A stretch of DNA of 31,511 nucleotides from an uncultured Collinsella sp. (GTDB lineage Bacteria > Actinomycetota > Coriobacteriia > Coriobacteriales > Coriobacteriaceae), in the NCBI GenBank assembly GCA_900544995.1, contig UQXC01000020.1, positions 1 to 31,511 of the forward strand, in the 5' to 3' direction. Below, one piece after another: positions 1 to 7,161 of the stretch; positions within the stretch are counted from its first letter, which is position 1, and each line of letters begins with the position of its first letter. A program made the translations under genes and the position numbers. The notes beneath the pieces were generated by a model. That model saw only the letters and a program-made list of their open reading frames with translations, was not told where the DNA came from and did no database searches.

Positions 1-75
1 TCACGAGCGGGGGCTCCTGTCGTTTCCGTGCCCCTGGATTGGGTCATAGTGTCTGTCGGAAATGATCCGTTGGAT

Positions 76-175
76 GTAGTCATTGGGGACGTTCTTAAAT
101 GACTGGTCGAAAGGGACACTCTTGTCGGCACTTGGGGACAGTTCCTAAGTGCCGGCAGATTGGGACACTCCCTTG
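76..175. repeat. Two REP-like hairpins upstream of tgt
   Basis: There are two stem-loops in tandem. The first has arms gtcatt (79-84) and aatgac (98-103) around a 13-nt loop beginning ggggac. The second has arms cggcactt (126-133) and aagtgccg (147-154) around a 13-nt loop beginning ggggac. Positions 76-108 recur with one mismatch at 5937-5969, and the second hairpin with its right flank recurs in degraded form at 12665-12715. Read on the minus strand both loops end in GTCCCC, like the loops at 20466 and 22528. No T-tract follows, so these look like dispersed REP-type repeats rather than terminators. Positions 1-75 hold no gene I can support; a frame open from position 1 to 102 runs into the repeat and is not recognisable. 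Confidence 0.65.
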
Positions 176-271
176 CAAGATGGCGCTGAAGACTGTCCCC
201 AACGACCGGCTCGGGAACCTGATCCTAATGCACCAGTTTCTGTCGAGTCGGTGCTTCTTGCGGGTTGCCCG

Positions 272-277
272 TATAAT
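272..277 (+). promoter_or_regulatory. Probable -10 box of the tgt promoter
   Basis: A perfect TATAAT lies 38 nt before the tgt start codon, with the SD AAGGAG between them. No good -35 hexamer stands at 16-18 nt upstream, so only the -10 element is supported. Confidence 0.5.
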
Positions 278-314
278 GGTTTGCGTATGAACCGCAACCA
301 AGGAGTTCCAGTTT

Positions 315-1454
315 ATGGACCAGAGCCTTTTTAAATTCGACCTGATCGCCGAGGATCCGACGACGCATGCGCGTGCCGGCGTGCTGCACACCCCACATGG
401 CGACATCGAGACGCCGATCTTCATGCCCGTGGGCACCAAGGCAAACGTCAAGGGCATTCCTACCGAGACCGTTAAACAGCTCGGCGCCCAGATCGTGCTT
501 GCCAATACCTATCACCTGTCTATGCGTCCCGGTGAGGACACCATCGCCGAGCTGGGCGGCCTGCACAAGTTTATGAACTGGCACGGCCCCATCCTCACCG
601 ACTCGGGCGGTTTCCAGGTCTTCAGCCACAACGACGCCGTCAAGCTCACCGACGAGGGCGTGCGCTTTATCGTCAACGACTACGACGGCCGCCACGTGTT
701 CTGGACACCCGAGGACAACATGGAAATCGCCATGAAGCTCGGCTCCGACATCTGCATGCAGCTGGACCAGTGCCCAGGCTATCCCGCCACGCGCGCTTAC
801 GTTGAGCGCGCCGTGGAGCTGTCGAGCATGTGGGCCGAGCGCTGCTACAAGGCGCACACCCGCGATGACCAGGCACTCTTTGGCATTGTTCAGGGCGGCA
901 TGCACCTAGATCTGCGCTTGCGCTCGCTGCGCCATCTGGAGGAGTGCGGCGACTTTCCCGGTTACGGCATTGGCGGCTACTCGGTGGGCGAGGACCACGA
1001 GACTATGTTCGAGACTCTGGCACCGCTCGTAAGCGAGTACATGCCCAAGCACAAGCCGCGCTACCTGATGGGCGTCGGCAACCCCACCACCCTCGTGCGC
1101 GGTGTGGGTGTGGGCATCGACATGTTCGACTGTGTACTGCCGACGCGCACTGGCCGCATGGGTACGGCGTTCTCCAGTGAAGGTCGCCTTAACTTCCGCA
1201 ACGCGCGCTTTGCGCACGACGATGGTCCCATCGACCCCACCTGCACCTGCCCGGTGTGCACGGGCGGCTACAGCCGCGCGCTCATTCGCCACATGGTCAC
1301 GCAGAAGGAGATGCTCGGCGGCATTCTGCTGTCGATGCACAACATCTACTACCTGCTCAACCTTATGCAGCGTGCCCGCCAGGCCATTATCGAGGGCCGC
1401 TACGGCACGTTTGTGAGCGACTGGATGAACAGCCCTGCGGCGGTGGATTACTAA
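315..1454 (+). CDS. tgt: Queuine/preQ1 tRNA-ribosyltransferase
   Basis: This TIM-barrel enzyme swaps guanine 34 of GUN-anticodon tRNAs for preQ1 (bacteria) in queuosine synthesis. The 379-residue length is normal for the family. Visible are TDSGGFQVFS with the general acid/base Asp at residue 96, FGIVQGG (189-195, base recognition), the nucleophile Asp272 in FDCVLPTRTGR, and the zinc site CxCxxC at 310-315 with His342. The ATG at 315 has an AAGGAG-type SD about 10 nt upstream. A near-consensus -10 box precedes it, so it is probably transcribed from its own promoter. No other queuosine genes are in the window, so whether preQ1 is made or the base is salvaged cannot be told here. Confidence 0.97.
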   Translation: MDQSLFKFDLIAEDPTTHARAGVLHTPHGDIETPIFMPVGTKANVKGIPTETVKQLGAQIVLANTYHLSMRPGEDTIAELGGLHKFMNWHGPILTDSGGFQVFSHNDAVKLTDEGVRFIVNDYDGRHVFWTPEDNMEIAMKLGSDICMQLDQCPGYPATRAYVERAVELSSMWAERCYKAHTRDDQALFGIVQGGMHLDLRLRSLRHLEECGDFPGYGIGGYSVGEDHETMFETLAPLVSEYMPKHKPRYLMGVGNPTTLVRGVGVGIDMFDCVLPTRTGRMGTAFSSEGRLNFRNARFAHDDGPIDPTCTCPVCTGGYSRALIRHMVTQKEMLGGILLSMHNIYYLLNLMQRARQAIIEGRYGTFVSDWMNSPAAVDY

Positions 1455-1603
1455 GGGCGGCGCGGGCGCTTGCAGGGCGCGGGCAACGGCAAGGGGCGAG
1501 CGCCGGCCGGTCGTCGCGTTCGCTAACACTGTCTGCGCGACCGCTGACCGATGCCTTGCAAGCGCATGATGCATCGTGGGTACCATACCGAATAGTTGAT
1601 GTT

Positions 1604-1650
1604 CGGGCGGGTGTTTGACGCATGGCGTCGACCCCGCCCGTTTTCTTTTT
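1604..1650 (+). terminator. Intrinsic terminator between tgt and the LOG gene
   Basis: Arms cgggcggg (1604-1611) and cccgcccg (1633-1640) enclose an inner gacgc/gcgtc hairpin and are followed by ttttcttttt. It lies 150 nt after the tgt stop and only 16 nt before the next start codon, which leaves no room for a promoter downstream of it. A possible promoter lies upstream instead (ttgcaa 1556-1561, taccat 1581-1586, 19-nt spacing). The structure may therefore work as a leader attenuator for the LOG gene rather than, or as well as, a tgt terminator. Confidence 0.7.
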
Positions 1651-1666
1651 CTCGATAGGAGTACCC

Positions 1667-2425
1667 ATGATTAAGAATGAGAACGTCGAGGGCGAGCCTG
1701 CCTACGACGAGACGTACCGCCGCGGCCCCGTGGTCATGCGCGGCCCGATGATTCCTAAGGACAATACGTACGCTAACCTGCTGGCGCCCGAGGAGTCGAC
1801 CGACTGGTTGCATGCCGATCCGTGGCGCGTACTGCGCATCCAGGCCGAGTTTGTCGACGGCTTTGGCGCGCTTGCCGAGCTCGGACCTGCGGTGACCATC
1901 TTCGGTAGCGCCCGCACGCCCAAGACCGATACGCTCTACAAGGCGGCGCGCACCGTCGGGCGTAAGATTGCCCAGCGCGGCGTGGCGGTTATCACCGGTG
2001 GCGGCCCCGGCATCATGGAGGCGGCCAACAGGGGAGCGGCGAGCGTCAACGGCAAGTCAGTTGGTTTGGGCATTGAGCTGCCGCACGAGCAGGGGCTCAA
2101 CAAATACGTGAACCTCGGTATGGACTTCCGCTACTTCTTTGTGCGCAAGACCATGTTCGTCAAATACAGCTCGGGCGCTATTGTGTTTCCCGGCGGGTTT
2201 GGCACGCTCGACGAGATGTTCGAGGTGCTCACGCTGGTGCAAACGCACAAGGTCAAGCGCATGCCGCTCGTGCTGGTGGGCAGCGAGTACTGGCAGGGCC
2301 TGTTCGACTGGCTCAACGGCCCGGTGATGGACGCCGGCATGATCAGCCCGCTCGATCCGGAGCTGGTGCACATCACCGACGACCTCAACGAGGCCGTCGA
2401 CATTGCGCTCAGCGGGTTGATGTGA
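1667..2425 (+). CDS. LOG family protein (TIGR00730), nucleoside 5'-monophosphate phosphoribohydrolase
   Basis: This is a Rossmann-fold protein of the LOG/'lysine decarboxylase-like' family. Characterised members cleave the ribose-5-phosphate from (N6-modified) adenosine monophosphates. The family signatures are present: GGGPGIMEAANRGA (111-124), Arg160-Lys161, and PGGFGTLDE (175-183) with the catalytic Glu183. At 252 residues it is the longer bacterial form. I chose the ATG at 1667, with GATAGGAG just upstream, because an upstream in-frame start at 1622 would place the terminator hairpin inside the gene. The substrate in this organism is unknown; neighbouring tgt is not clearly linked functionally. 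Confidence 0.9.
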   Translation: MIKNENVEGEPAYDETYRRGPVVMRGPMIPKDNTYANLLAPEESTDWLHADPWRVLRIQAEFVDGFGALAELGPAVTIFGSARTPKTDTLYKAARTVGRKIAQRGVAVITGGGPGIMEAANRGAASVNGKSVGLGIELPHEQGLNKYVNLGMDFRYFFVRKTMFVKYSSGAIVFPGGFGTLDEMFEVLTLVQTHKVKRMPLVLVGSEYWQGLFDWLNGPVMDAGMISPLDPELVHITDDLNEAVDIALSGLM

Positions 2426-2435
2426 GTAGCTAAAA

Positions 2436-2497
2436 TGGGACGGGGCTAAAAAGACTGGTCTGAAACGTTTGATACCAGTCTTTTTAGCCCCGTCCCA
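2436..2497. repeat. 24-bp perfect inverted repeat after the LOG gene
   Basis: Arms 2436-2459 and 2474-2497 are perfectly complementary over 24 bp with a 14-nt loop. The outer part of the arm reads tgggacggggct, a motif found again at 31311 and 31365. It begins 10 nt after the LOG stop, on the convergent side of the minus-strand DegV gene. It may stop transcription, but there is no proper T-tract beyond the stem; the T-run lies inside the right arm. Confidence 0.75.
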
Positions 2498-2514
2498 AAT
2501 GAACTGCTTCTAGG

Positions 2515-2577
2515 TTGCGGTGGAATAGGGATTGATTTGCGGCTGATAAGCCAAAAAGAGTCCCTATTCCACCGCAA
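2515..2577. repeat. 17-bp perfect inverted repeat before the DegV stop
   Basis: Arms ttgcggtggaataggga (2515-2531) and tccctattccaccgcaa (2561-2577) pair perfectly around a 29-nt loop. It sits 16 nt beyond the minus-strand DegV stop codon. The stem differs in sequence from the hairpin just to its left, yet both carry a GGGA/TCCC element. Confidence 0.7.
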
Positions 2578-2592
2578 GCGGTAAAGGTGCCC

Positions 2593-3453
2593 CTAGTGGA
2601 TGGGCTGGTAGCGGGGGCAGTAGCTGATGGCGATGGCGTCGACGCCTACATGGGTGGCGATGGTGCAGCCGATGGGGCCGGTGCCGGCGTCTACGTAGTC
2701 CTGGCCCGCGAGCGCCTCGTTGACAAGTTCCTGCTCCTCGGCAGCACCGGTCGTGAGCACGCGAACGCTTGAGCCCGGGTGCTCGGTCAAAAACTCGAGG
2801 CAGTCAGCCATGGTGTTCGCAACGATGCGCTTGGCTCCGCGGCCCTTCTTGATGGCCTTGATCTCGCCCGACTGCCACTCCGGCGAAACGGCCAGGCGAA
2901 TGTTGAGCATCTGCGTGAGCTGGCCGGCGAGCTTGGGCGCGCGGCCGTTCTTAACGAGGTTCTCGAGCGTGCGGGGAATCAGCAGCAGGTGGGCGTCGGG
3001 CAGCGTCGCGCGGATCTGCGCCTCGGTCTCGTCCAGGCTGCGGCCGTCCTCGCGCATGGCCAGCGCGTACTCCACCAGCAGGCCCTCGGCGCCCGAGCCG
3101 GTGCGCGAGTCGATGCAGCGCACGTCGAGCTCGTGCGTTTCGGCCGTCAGGCTGGCGTTGGCATAGCAGGCGGACCACTCGCTGCACAGCGAGATAAAGA
3201 TGGCGCTATCGTGACCGTCGGCGCGCACGCGGTCAAAGAGTTCCTTGAACTCGCCGGCACTCGGCTGCGAGGTGTGCGGCAGCTGCTCGGAGCCGGCCAT
3301 GCGGGCGACGTACTCTTGGGCGGTAATCTGCACCTGGTCGAGCAGGTCCTCGCCCTCGATAATCACATGCAGCGGAATCACGTAAATGCCGAGCTCTTGA
3401 GCACGGGCGGGGGAGATGTCCGACGTGGAGTCGGTTATGATGGCAAAAGACAT
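2593..3453 (-). CDS. DegV family fatty-acid-binding protein (FakB-like)
   Basis: DegV/FakB proteins bind a fatty acid and present it to the kinase FakA for incorporation into phospholipid. At 286 residues the length is typical. The N-terminus MSFAIITDSTSDIS carries the conserved DSTSD (8-12), and TSQPS (61-65) is the family motif that contacts the fatty-acid head group. DSRTGSGAEG (115-124) and a basic KAIKKGRG segment follow, as in the family. The ATG at 3453 has GAAAGGTG ahead of it; an in-frame start 57 nt further upstream would add a basic, non-conserved leader. No fakA is in the window. It is divergent from the HAD gene. Confidence 0.88.
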   Translation of the reverse strand: MSFAIITDSTSDISPARAQELGIYVIPLHVIIEGEDLLDQVQITAQEYVARMAGSEQLPHTSQPSAGEFKELFDRVRADGHDSAIFISLCSEWSACYANASLTAETHELDVRCIDSRTGSGAEGLLVEYALAMREDGRSLDETEAQIRATLPDAHLLLIPRTLENLVKNGRAPKLAGQLTQMLNIRLAVSPEWQSGEIKAIKKGRGAKRIVANTMADCLEFLTEHPGSSVRVLTTGAAEEQELVNEALAGQDYVDAGTGPIGCTIATHVGVDAIAISYCPRYQPIH

Positions 3454-3509
3454 AATTGCACCTTTCGTTGGGGCGCTTGCGCGCCGCCTTCTGAGAGCAA
3501 AGTGCGACA

Positions 3510-3560
3510 AGTATAGTGGAGTCGTTCCACATTTCTAGGTTCAATTGTTGAATAGTCAAC
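3510..3560. promoter_or_regulatory. Divergent DegV/HAD promoter region with a small palindrome
   Basis: On the minus strand TATACT (3515-3510) is a plausible -10 for the DegV gene. Between the two divergent genes lies gttga-atag-tcaac (3547-3560), a perfect 5-bp inverted repeat, and another gtcaac at 3586-3591. It could be an operator, but the evidence is only the symmetry and position. Confidence 0.3.
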
Positions 3561-3603
3561 AGTTTGAAGTGTCGGTGTGGAAATCGTCAACTGGGGAAGA
3601 GGA

Positions 3604-4272
3604 ATGCCGATGGAGGCGCTGGAGATATGCAAGCGGCCGGTCGTGCTGTTCGATTTTGACGGCACGGTGGCCGATACGGGTCGGGCGGTGATGACCTCGA
3701 CGCGCAAGACGCTGGCTGCGCGCGGGTTTTCGGAGGCGCAGATGGGTGACCTGCGTCGCATGATTGGGCCTCCGCTGTGGAAGAGCTTCCACGACTTTTA
3801 CGGCTTTACGCGCGAGGAGTCGCTCGTGGTGGCCGACGAGTACCGTGCCTTTTTTGACGAGCTGGGTCCGGAGGAGTATCCCGTGTTCGACGGAATCCCC
3901 GCACTGCTGGATGGGTTGGCCGCTCAGGGCAAGCGTATGGCCGTGGCGACGTCGCGCATGGAGGCGAAGTGCATCGACATGGTGCGTGAGCTGGGTCTTT
4001 CTCAGTTTGAGGCGGTGGCTGGCATGAATCCGCCGCAGGGGCGCGAGACCAAGGCCGATTCGGTCCGCGATGCCCTGGCGGCGCTCGGCGCGACGGCCGA
4101 CGACGCCGTGATGATCGGCGATCGCTTTAACGATGTGGAGGGCGCGCACGCGATGGGCGTGCCGTGCATCGGCATCTATTCGGGCGCGGCGGCGCCGGGC
4201 GAGCACGAGGCGGCGGGTGCCGATGCGGTGGTGCACTCGGTGGCCGAGCTTGCTAAACTTTTCGCTATCTAA
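3604..4272 (+). CDS. HAD-superfamily hydrolase (phosphoglycolate phosphatase/Gph-like)
   Basis: This is a haloacid dehalogenase-type phosphatase. Motif I is LFDFDGTVADT, with the nucleophile Asp17 and the acid/base Asp19. Motif II is close to VATSR, and motif IV is MIGDRFNDVEGA with its acidic pair. A helical cap domain lies between motifs I and II (C1 cap), and the length of 222 residues fits Gph/PGMB-like enzymes. The start is ambiguous between ATG 3604 and ATG 3610: GGGGA suits the first and GAGG suits the second. The dipeptidase gene follows after 54 nt on the same strand, so the two may be co-transcribed. The substrate cannot be assigned. Confidence 0.85.
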   Translation: MPMEALEICKRPVVLFDFDGTVADTGRAVMTSTRKTLAARGFSEAQMGDLRRMIGPPLWKSFHDFYGFTREESLVVADEYRAFFDELGPEEYPVFDGIPALLDGLAAQGKRMAVATSRMEAKCIDMVRELGLSQFEAVAGMNPPQGRETKADSVRDALAALGATADDAVMIGDRFNDVEGAHAMGVPCIGIYSGAAAPGEHEAAGADAVVHSVAELAKLFAI

Positions 4273-4326
4273 TGACGTAATGTGAGGGGCGGGCACGCTC
4301 GCCGCTCATTGGTAAGGAGGTCGTCC

Positions 4327-5763
4327 ATGAATCAGGTGGAGCAGAGCGTTATCGAGTATGTCGACGAGGTCTGGGAAGATGTCGTCGCCGATATCGAACA
4401 ACTGGTGAGCTATCCGTCCGTGGCCGTTGCTGCCAATGCAGAGCCCGGTGCGCCGTTTGGCCGACCGGTCCGTGATGCGCTCGATTGCGCGCTCGGCATT
4501 GCGCAAAAGCTCGGCTACCAGACGAGCGATGACGAGGGTTATGTGGGCATTGCCGATATCCCGGGCCGTGGCGATAAACAGCTTGCGACTATCTGTCATG
4601 TGGACGTGGTGCCTGCCGGCCCCGGCTGGAATACCGACCCATTTGCGATGGAGCGTCGCGAGGGCTGGCTGCTCGGCCGCGGCGTGATCGACGACAAGGG
4701 CCCGGCGGTGCTGTCGCTCTACGCTGGCGCTTATCTGCTCAAACACGGCATTGTGCCGCGCTACACCTTCCGCGCGCTGCTGGGCTGCGATGAGGAAGTG
4801 GGCATGTCCGACGTTCACCATTATCTGGGGAACCACGCAGACCCCGACTTTTTGTTTACGCCTGATGCCGAGTTCCCGGTCTGCAATGCCGAGAAGGGTC
4901 AGTTTGGGGCGACGTTTGTGAGCCCCAAGATCGACGGCGGGCGCATCGTATCGTGGAGCGGTGCCGAGGCGAGCAACGCCATTCCGTCGCAGTCTATCTG
5001 CGAGCTCGCGATTGCCGCCGATGAGCTGCCGGCACCGGTCGAGAACGCCGACCGCTTGGAGATTACGGCGCTCGATAACGGCCATGCGCAGATTTTCGCC
5101 CACGGCATTGGCGGTCATGCCTCGATGCCCGAGGGAACGATCAATGCCGTCAGCCTGATCGTGGCGTATCTGCGTGAGGCCGAGGACGCGTTTGGTGCCC
5201 GTGACGAGCGCCTGCTGACGCCTGCCGAGCACGAGTTTGTCAAGTTTCTGGCATTTGTGCATGCGGACGCCTATGGCCGCGGCCTGGGTATCGACGCGAC
5301 GAGTCCGGCGTTTGGCCCGCTCACCTGCAACCCCGGCGTCATCCGTGTGGCGGATGGCCACATCGAGCAGGTCATCGACGTGCGCTTCCCCGATAGCACC
5401 AGTGCCGATACCATCTGCGAGCAGCTCGAGCCGCTCGTGGGCCGTTTTGGCGTGACGTATCGCGTGGATCGTGCCAAGGTGCCGTTCTCGGTCTCTGCCG
5501 ACGATCCGGCCGTGAGGGCGCTTATTGATACCTATAACGAGTTCACGGGCAAGCATGCCGAGCCCTTTGCCATGGGCGGCGGCACGTACGCGCGCAACTT
5601 TGCCCGCGCCGTCTCGTTTGGCCCCGAGGAGATCGGCCTGGAGCTGCCCGCATGGGGCGGCCAGATGCACGGCCCCAACGAGTGCGCCAACGAGGAGCAG
5701 CTCAAGCAAGCGCTCAAGATTTATATCGTGGCGATCCTGCGCCTCAACGAACTCGAACTATAG
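4327..5763 (+). CDS. M20 family dipeptidase (PepV/Sapep type)
   Basis: This is a cytosolic di-zinc dipeptidase. The M20 metal ligands are visible: His91 (ICHVDVVPAGPGW), the bridging Asp in VIDDKGP (122-123), the Glu156/157 pair in CDEEVG, Asp180 in TPDAEFP, and the C-terminal His448 in QMHGPNE. The long lid domain and the GGGTYAR loop typical of PepV lie between them. The 478-residue length matches PepV (about 470). The ATG at 4327 has TAAGGAGG nearby, a near-perfect SD; an earlier in-frame start at 4282 lacks one. A 12-bp hairpin begins at the stop codon. Confidence 0.92.
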   Translation: MNQVEQSVIEYVDEVWEDVVADIEQLVSYPSVAVAANAEPGAPFGRPVRDALDCALGIAQKLGYQTSDDEGYVGIADIPGRGDKQLATICHVDVVPAGPGWNTDPFAMERREGWLLGRGVIDDKGPAVLSLYAGAYLLKHGIVPRYTFRALLGCDEEVGMSDVHHYLGNHADPDFLFTPDAEFPVCNAEKGQFGATFVSPKIDGGRIVSWSGAEASNAIPSQSICELAIAADELPAPVENADRLEITALDNGHAQIFAHGIGGHASMPEGTINAVSLIVAYLREAEDAFGARDERLLTPAEHEFVKFLAFVHADAYGRGLGIDATSPAFGPLTCNPGVIRVADGHIEQVIDVRFPDSTSADTICEQLEPLVGRFGVTYRVDRAKVPFSVSADDPAVRALIDTYNEFTGKHAEPFAMGGGTYARNFARAVSFGPEEIGLELPAWGGQMHGPNECANEEQLKQALKIYIVAILRLNELEL

Positions 5764-5790
5764 TTACGCGGTTTTACCAAACCGCGTAAC
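5763..5790 (+). terminator. 12-bp hairpin at the dipeptidase stop codon
   Basis: Perfect arms gttacgcggttt (5763-5774) and aaaccgcgtaac (5779-5790) flank the tetraloop tacc. The arm begins in the last base of the stop codon. No T-run follows, so termination is not certain; it could instead protect the mRNA 3' end. Confidence 0.5.
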
Positions 5791-5805
5791 CAGTCGACGC
5801 TACAA

Positions 5806-5900
5806 GCCCGCCAGAGCGGCAATCTGCCTTTCAACTTCGGTGGCATGATCAAAAGATCAATGCCACCTTGTTTCAAGGCACCTTGCTCGCTCTGGCGGGC
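5806..5900. repeat. Nested palindrome, possible terminator
   Basis: The outer arms gcccgccagagcg (5806-5818) and cgctctggcgggc (5888-5900) pair over 13 bp. Inside lie tgcctt/aaggca and ggtggcat (5839-5846) with atgccacc (5860-5867), and at the centre gatc-aaaa-gatc. The whole 95 nt can fold into one long interrupted hairpin. On the plus strand it is followed by tttcg, a weak T-tract. The build (outer arms plus a different inner palindrome) resembles the element at 13323-13451. Confidence 0.6.
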
Positions 5901-5936
5901 TTTCGCTGTCGTCGCCAAAACATCGGCGTTGCTGGG

Positions 5937-5994
5937 GTAGTCATTGGGGACGTTCTTAAATGACTAGTCAAACAAGAACGTCCCCAATGACTAC
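5937..5994. repeat. Head-to-head REP pair (BIME-like), 21-bp perfect arms
   Basis: Arms 5937-5957 and 5974-5994 are perfect 21-bp inverted repeats separated by 16 nt. The left half is the same element as 76-108 (one mismatch in 33 nt). It can also fold as gtcatt/aatgac around the 13-nt GGGGAC loop. Two copies facing each other is the classic BIME arrangement. It lies between the dipeptidase and pstS. Confidence 0.75.
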
Positions 5995-6195
5995 TTTGCT
6001 CTGGTGTAAAAGGCTGGCCATGTTTGGCGGCGGGTTTGTTATTCGTTTGTAAAGCCGAGCCGCGCTTGCGGTAAGGGTCTATCAAATGACCGTAAGAAAC
6101 CGCAGTTGGCGCTGGTGCTGCCCGATCGGGGTCGTATCTTTCCAAACAGCAAAGCGGGCAGGGTGCCCGCGAGTCGCATGTATGAAAGGAAGATC
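5995..6195 (+). other. Leader/promoter region of the pst operon
   Basis: No gene is evident in these 201 nt. The only clear structure is gcgggca-ggg-tgcccgc (6154-6170), a 7-bp hairpin 17 nt before the SD. I find no convincing -35/-10 pair and no repeated Pho-box-like hexamers. Phosphate control of the operon is expected from the gene family but is not visible here. Confidence 0.35.
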
Positions 6196-7137
6196 ATGCT
6201 CGATCAGGCTTATTCTCGTCGTCAGTTCCTCGGCCTCGCTGGTGGTCTCGCCAGCATCGTCGGCCTCGGTCTCGTTGGTTGTGGCGGCTCCGGCGCATCC
6301 GACGCCGCCGACAAGGGCAGCGCCGCTGCCGCTGCCGAGTCCGTCTCCGGCGAGGTGACCTACGACGGTGCCTCCTCGTTCCAGGCTCTCGTCGAGGCTG
6401 CTGCCGAGAAGTTCATGGATGCCAACCCCGACGTCTCCATCTCCGGCTCGGGCAACGGTTCGGGCAAGGGTCTGACCGCTGTCGCCGCTGGCACCGTCAC
6501 CATCGGTAACTCCGACGTCTTCGCCGAGACCAAGCTCGAGGCCGACCAGGCCAAGAACCTCGTCGATCACGAGGTCGCCGTCGTGGGCATGGGTCCCGTC
6601 GTCTCCAAGAACGTGACGGTCGACGACCTGTCCCTCGAGCAGCTCAAGGGTATCTTCTCCGGCCAGATCACCAACTGGAAGGAGGTCGGCGGCGGCGACG
6701 CCACCATCGTCGTCCTCAACCGCAAGGCCGGCTCCGGCACCCGCGCCACCTTCGAGGCCGCCGTCTTTGGCGACGAGACCGTCGACTTTAAGGGCGATGC
6801 CGAGCTCGACAAGTCCGGCGATGTCCAGACTCAGATGGGCAGCACCGACAACGCCATCTCCTACCTGGACTTCTCGCACTTCGATGACTCCAAGTTCAAT
6901 GCCATCAAGGTCGAGGGCGTGGAGCCCAAGAGCGCAAACGTCACCGACGACTCCTTTAAAATCTGGGCTACCGAGCACATGTACTGCTCCAAGGACGCCG
7001 ACGAGGCTACCAAGGCCTTCCTGGAGTTCATGCTCTCCGACGACGTCCAGGGCAAGCTCGTCGAGGAGCAGGGCTTTATCCCCGTCTCTGCCATGAAGGT
7101 CGTCAAGGACGCCAGCGGCAAGGTCTCCGCTAAATAA
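6196..7137 (+). CDS. pstS: Phosphate ABC transporter substrate-binding lipoprotein PstS
   Basis: This extracytoplasmic phosphate receptor delivers Pi to PstCA. The 313-residue protein starts at ATG 6196 behind GAAAGGAAG. The N-terminus has SRRQFLGLAGG, which fits a twin-arginine motif, then a hydrophobic stretch and the lipobox LVGC with Cys29, so it is probably a Tat-exported lipoprotein. A Gly/Ala/Ser-rich linker follows. Phosphate-binding elements are visible: the SGSGNGSGKG loop (83-92), TIGNSD (102-107) and GSGTR (179-183). Codons are strongly biased to C-ending forms compared with neighbours, suggesting high expression. It is first in pstSCAB, 24 nt before pstC. Confidence 0.95.
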   Translation: MLDQAYSRRQFLGLAGGLASIVGLGLVGCGGSGASDAADKGSAAAAAESVSGEVTYDGASSFQALVEAAAEKFMDANPDVSISGSGNGSGKGLTAVAAGTVTIGNSDVFAETKLEADQAKNLVDHEVAVVGMGPVVSKNVTVDDLSLEQLKGIFSGQITNWKEVGGGDATIVVLNRKAGSGTRATFEAAVFGDETVDFKGDAELDKSGDVQTQMGSTDNAISYLDFSHFDDSKFNAIKVEGVEPKSANVTDDSFKIWATEHMYCSKDADEATKAFLEFMLSDDVQGKLVEEQGFIPVSAMKVVKDASGKVSAK

Positions 7138-7161
7138 GTAATCGCCCCGGAAAGGTTTGCA

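Noticed and set aside
1..102. Possible 3' end of a gene entering from the left (frame open from base 1)
   Set aside because: Only about 33 codons, unrecognisable, and the stop codon lies within the REP-like repeat; the frame may be open by chance.
4306..5709. A 467-codon open frame on the minus strand opposite the dipeptidase gene
   Set aside because: Antisense shadow of a clear M20 gene; Arg/His/Leu-rich with no family resemblance.
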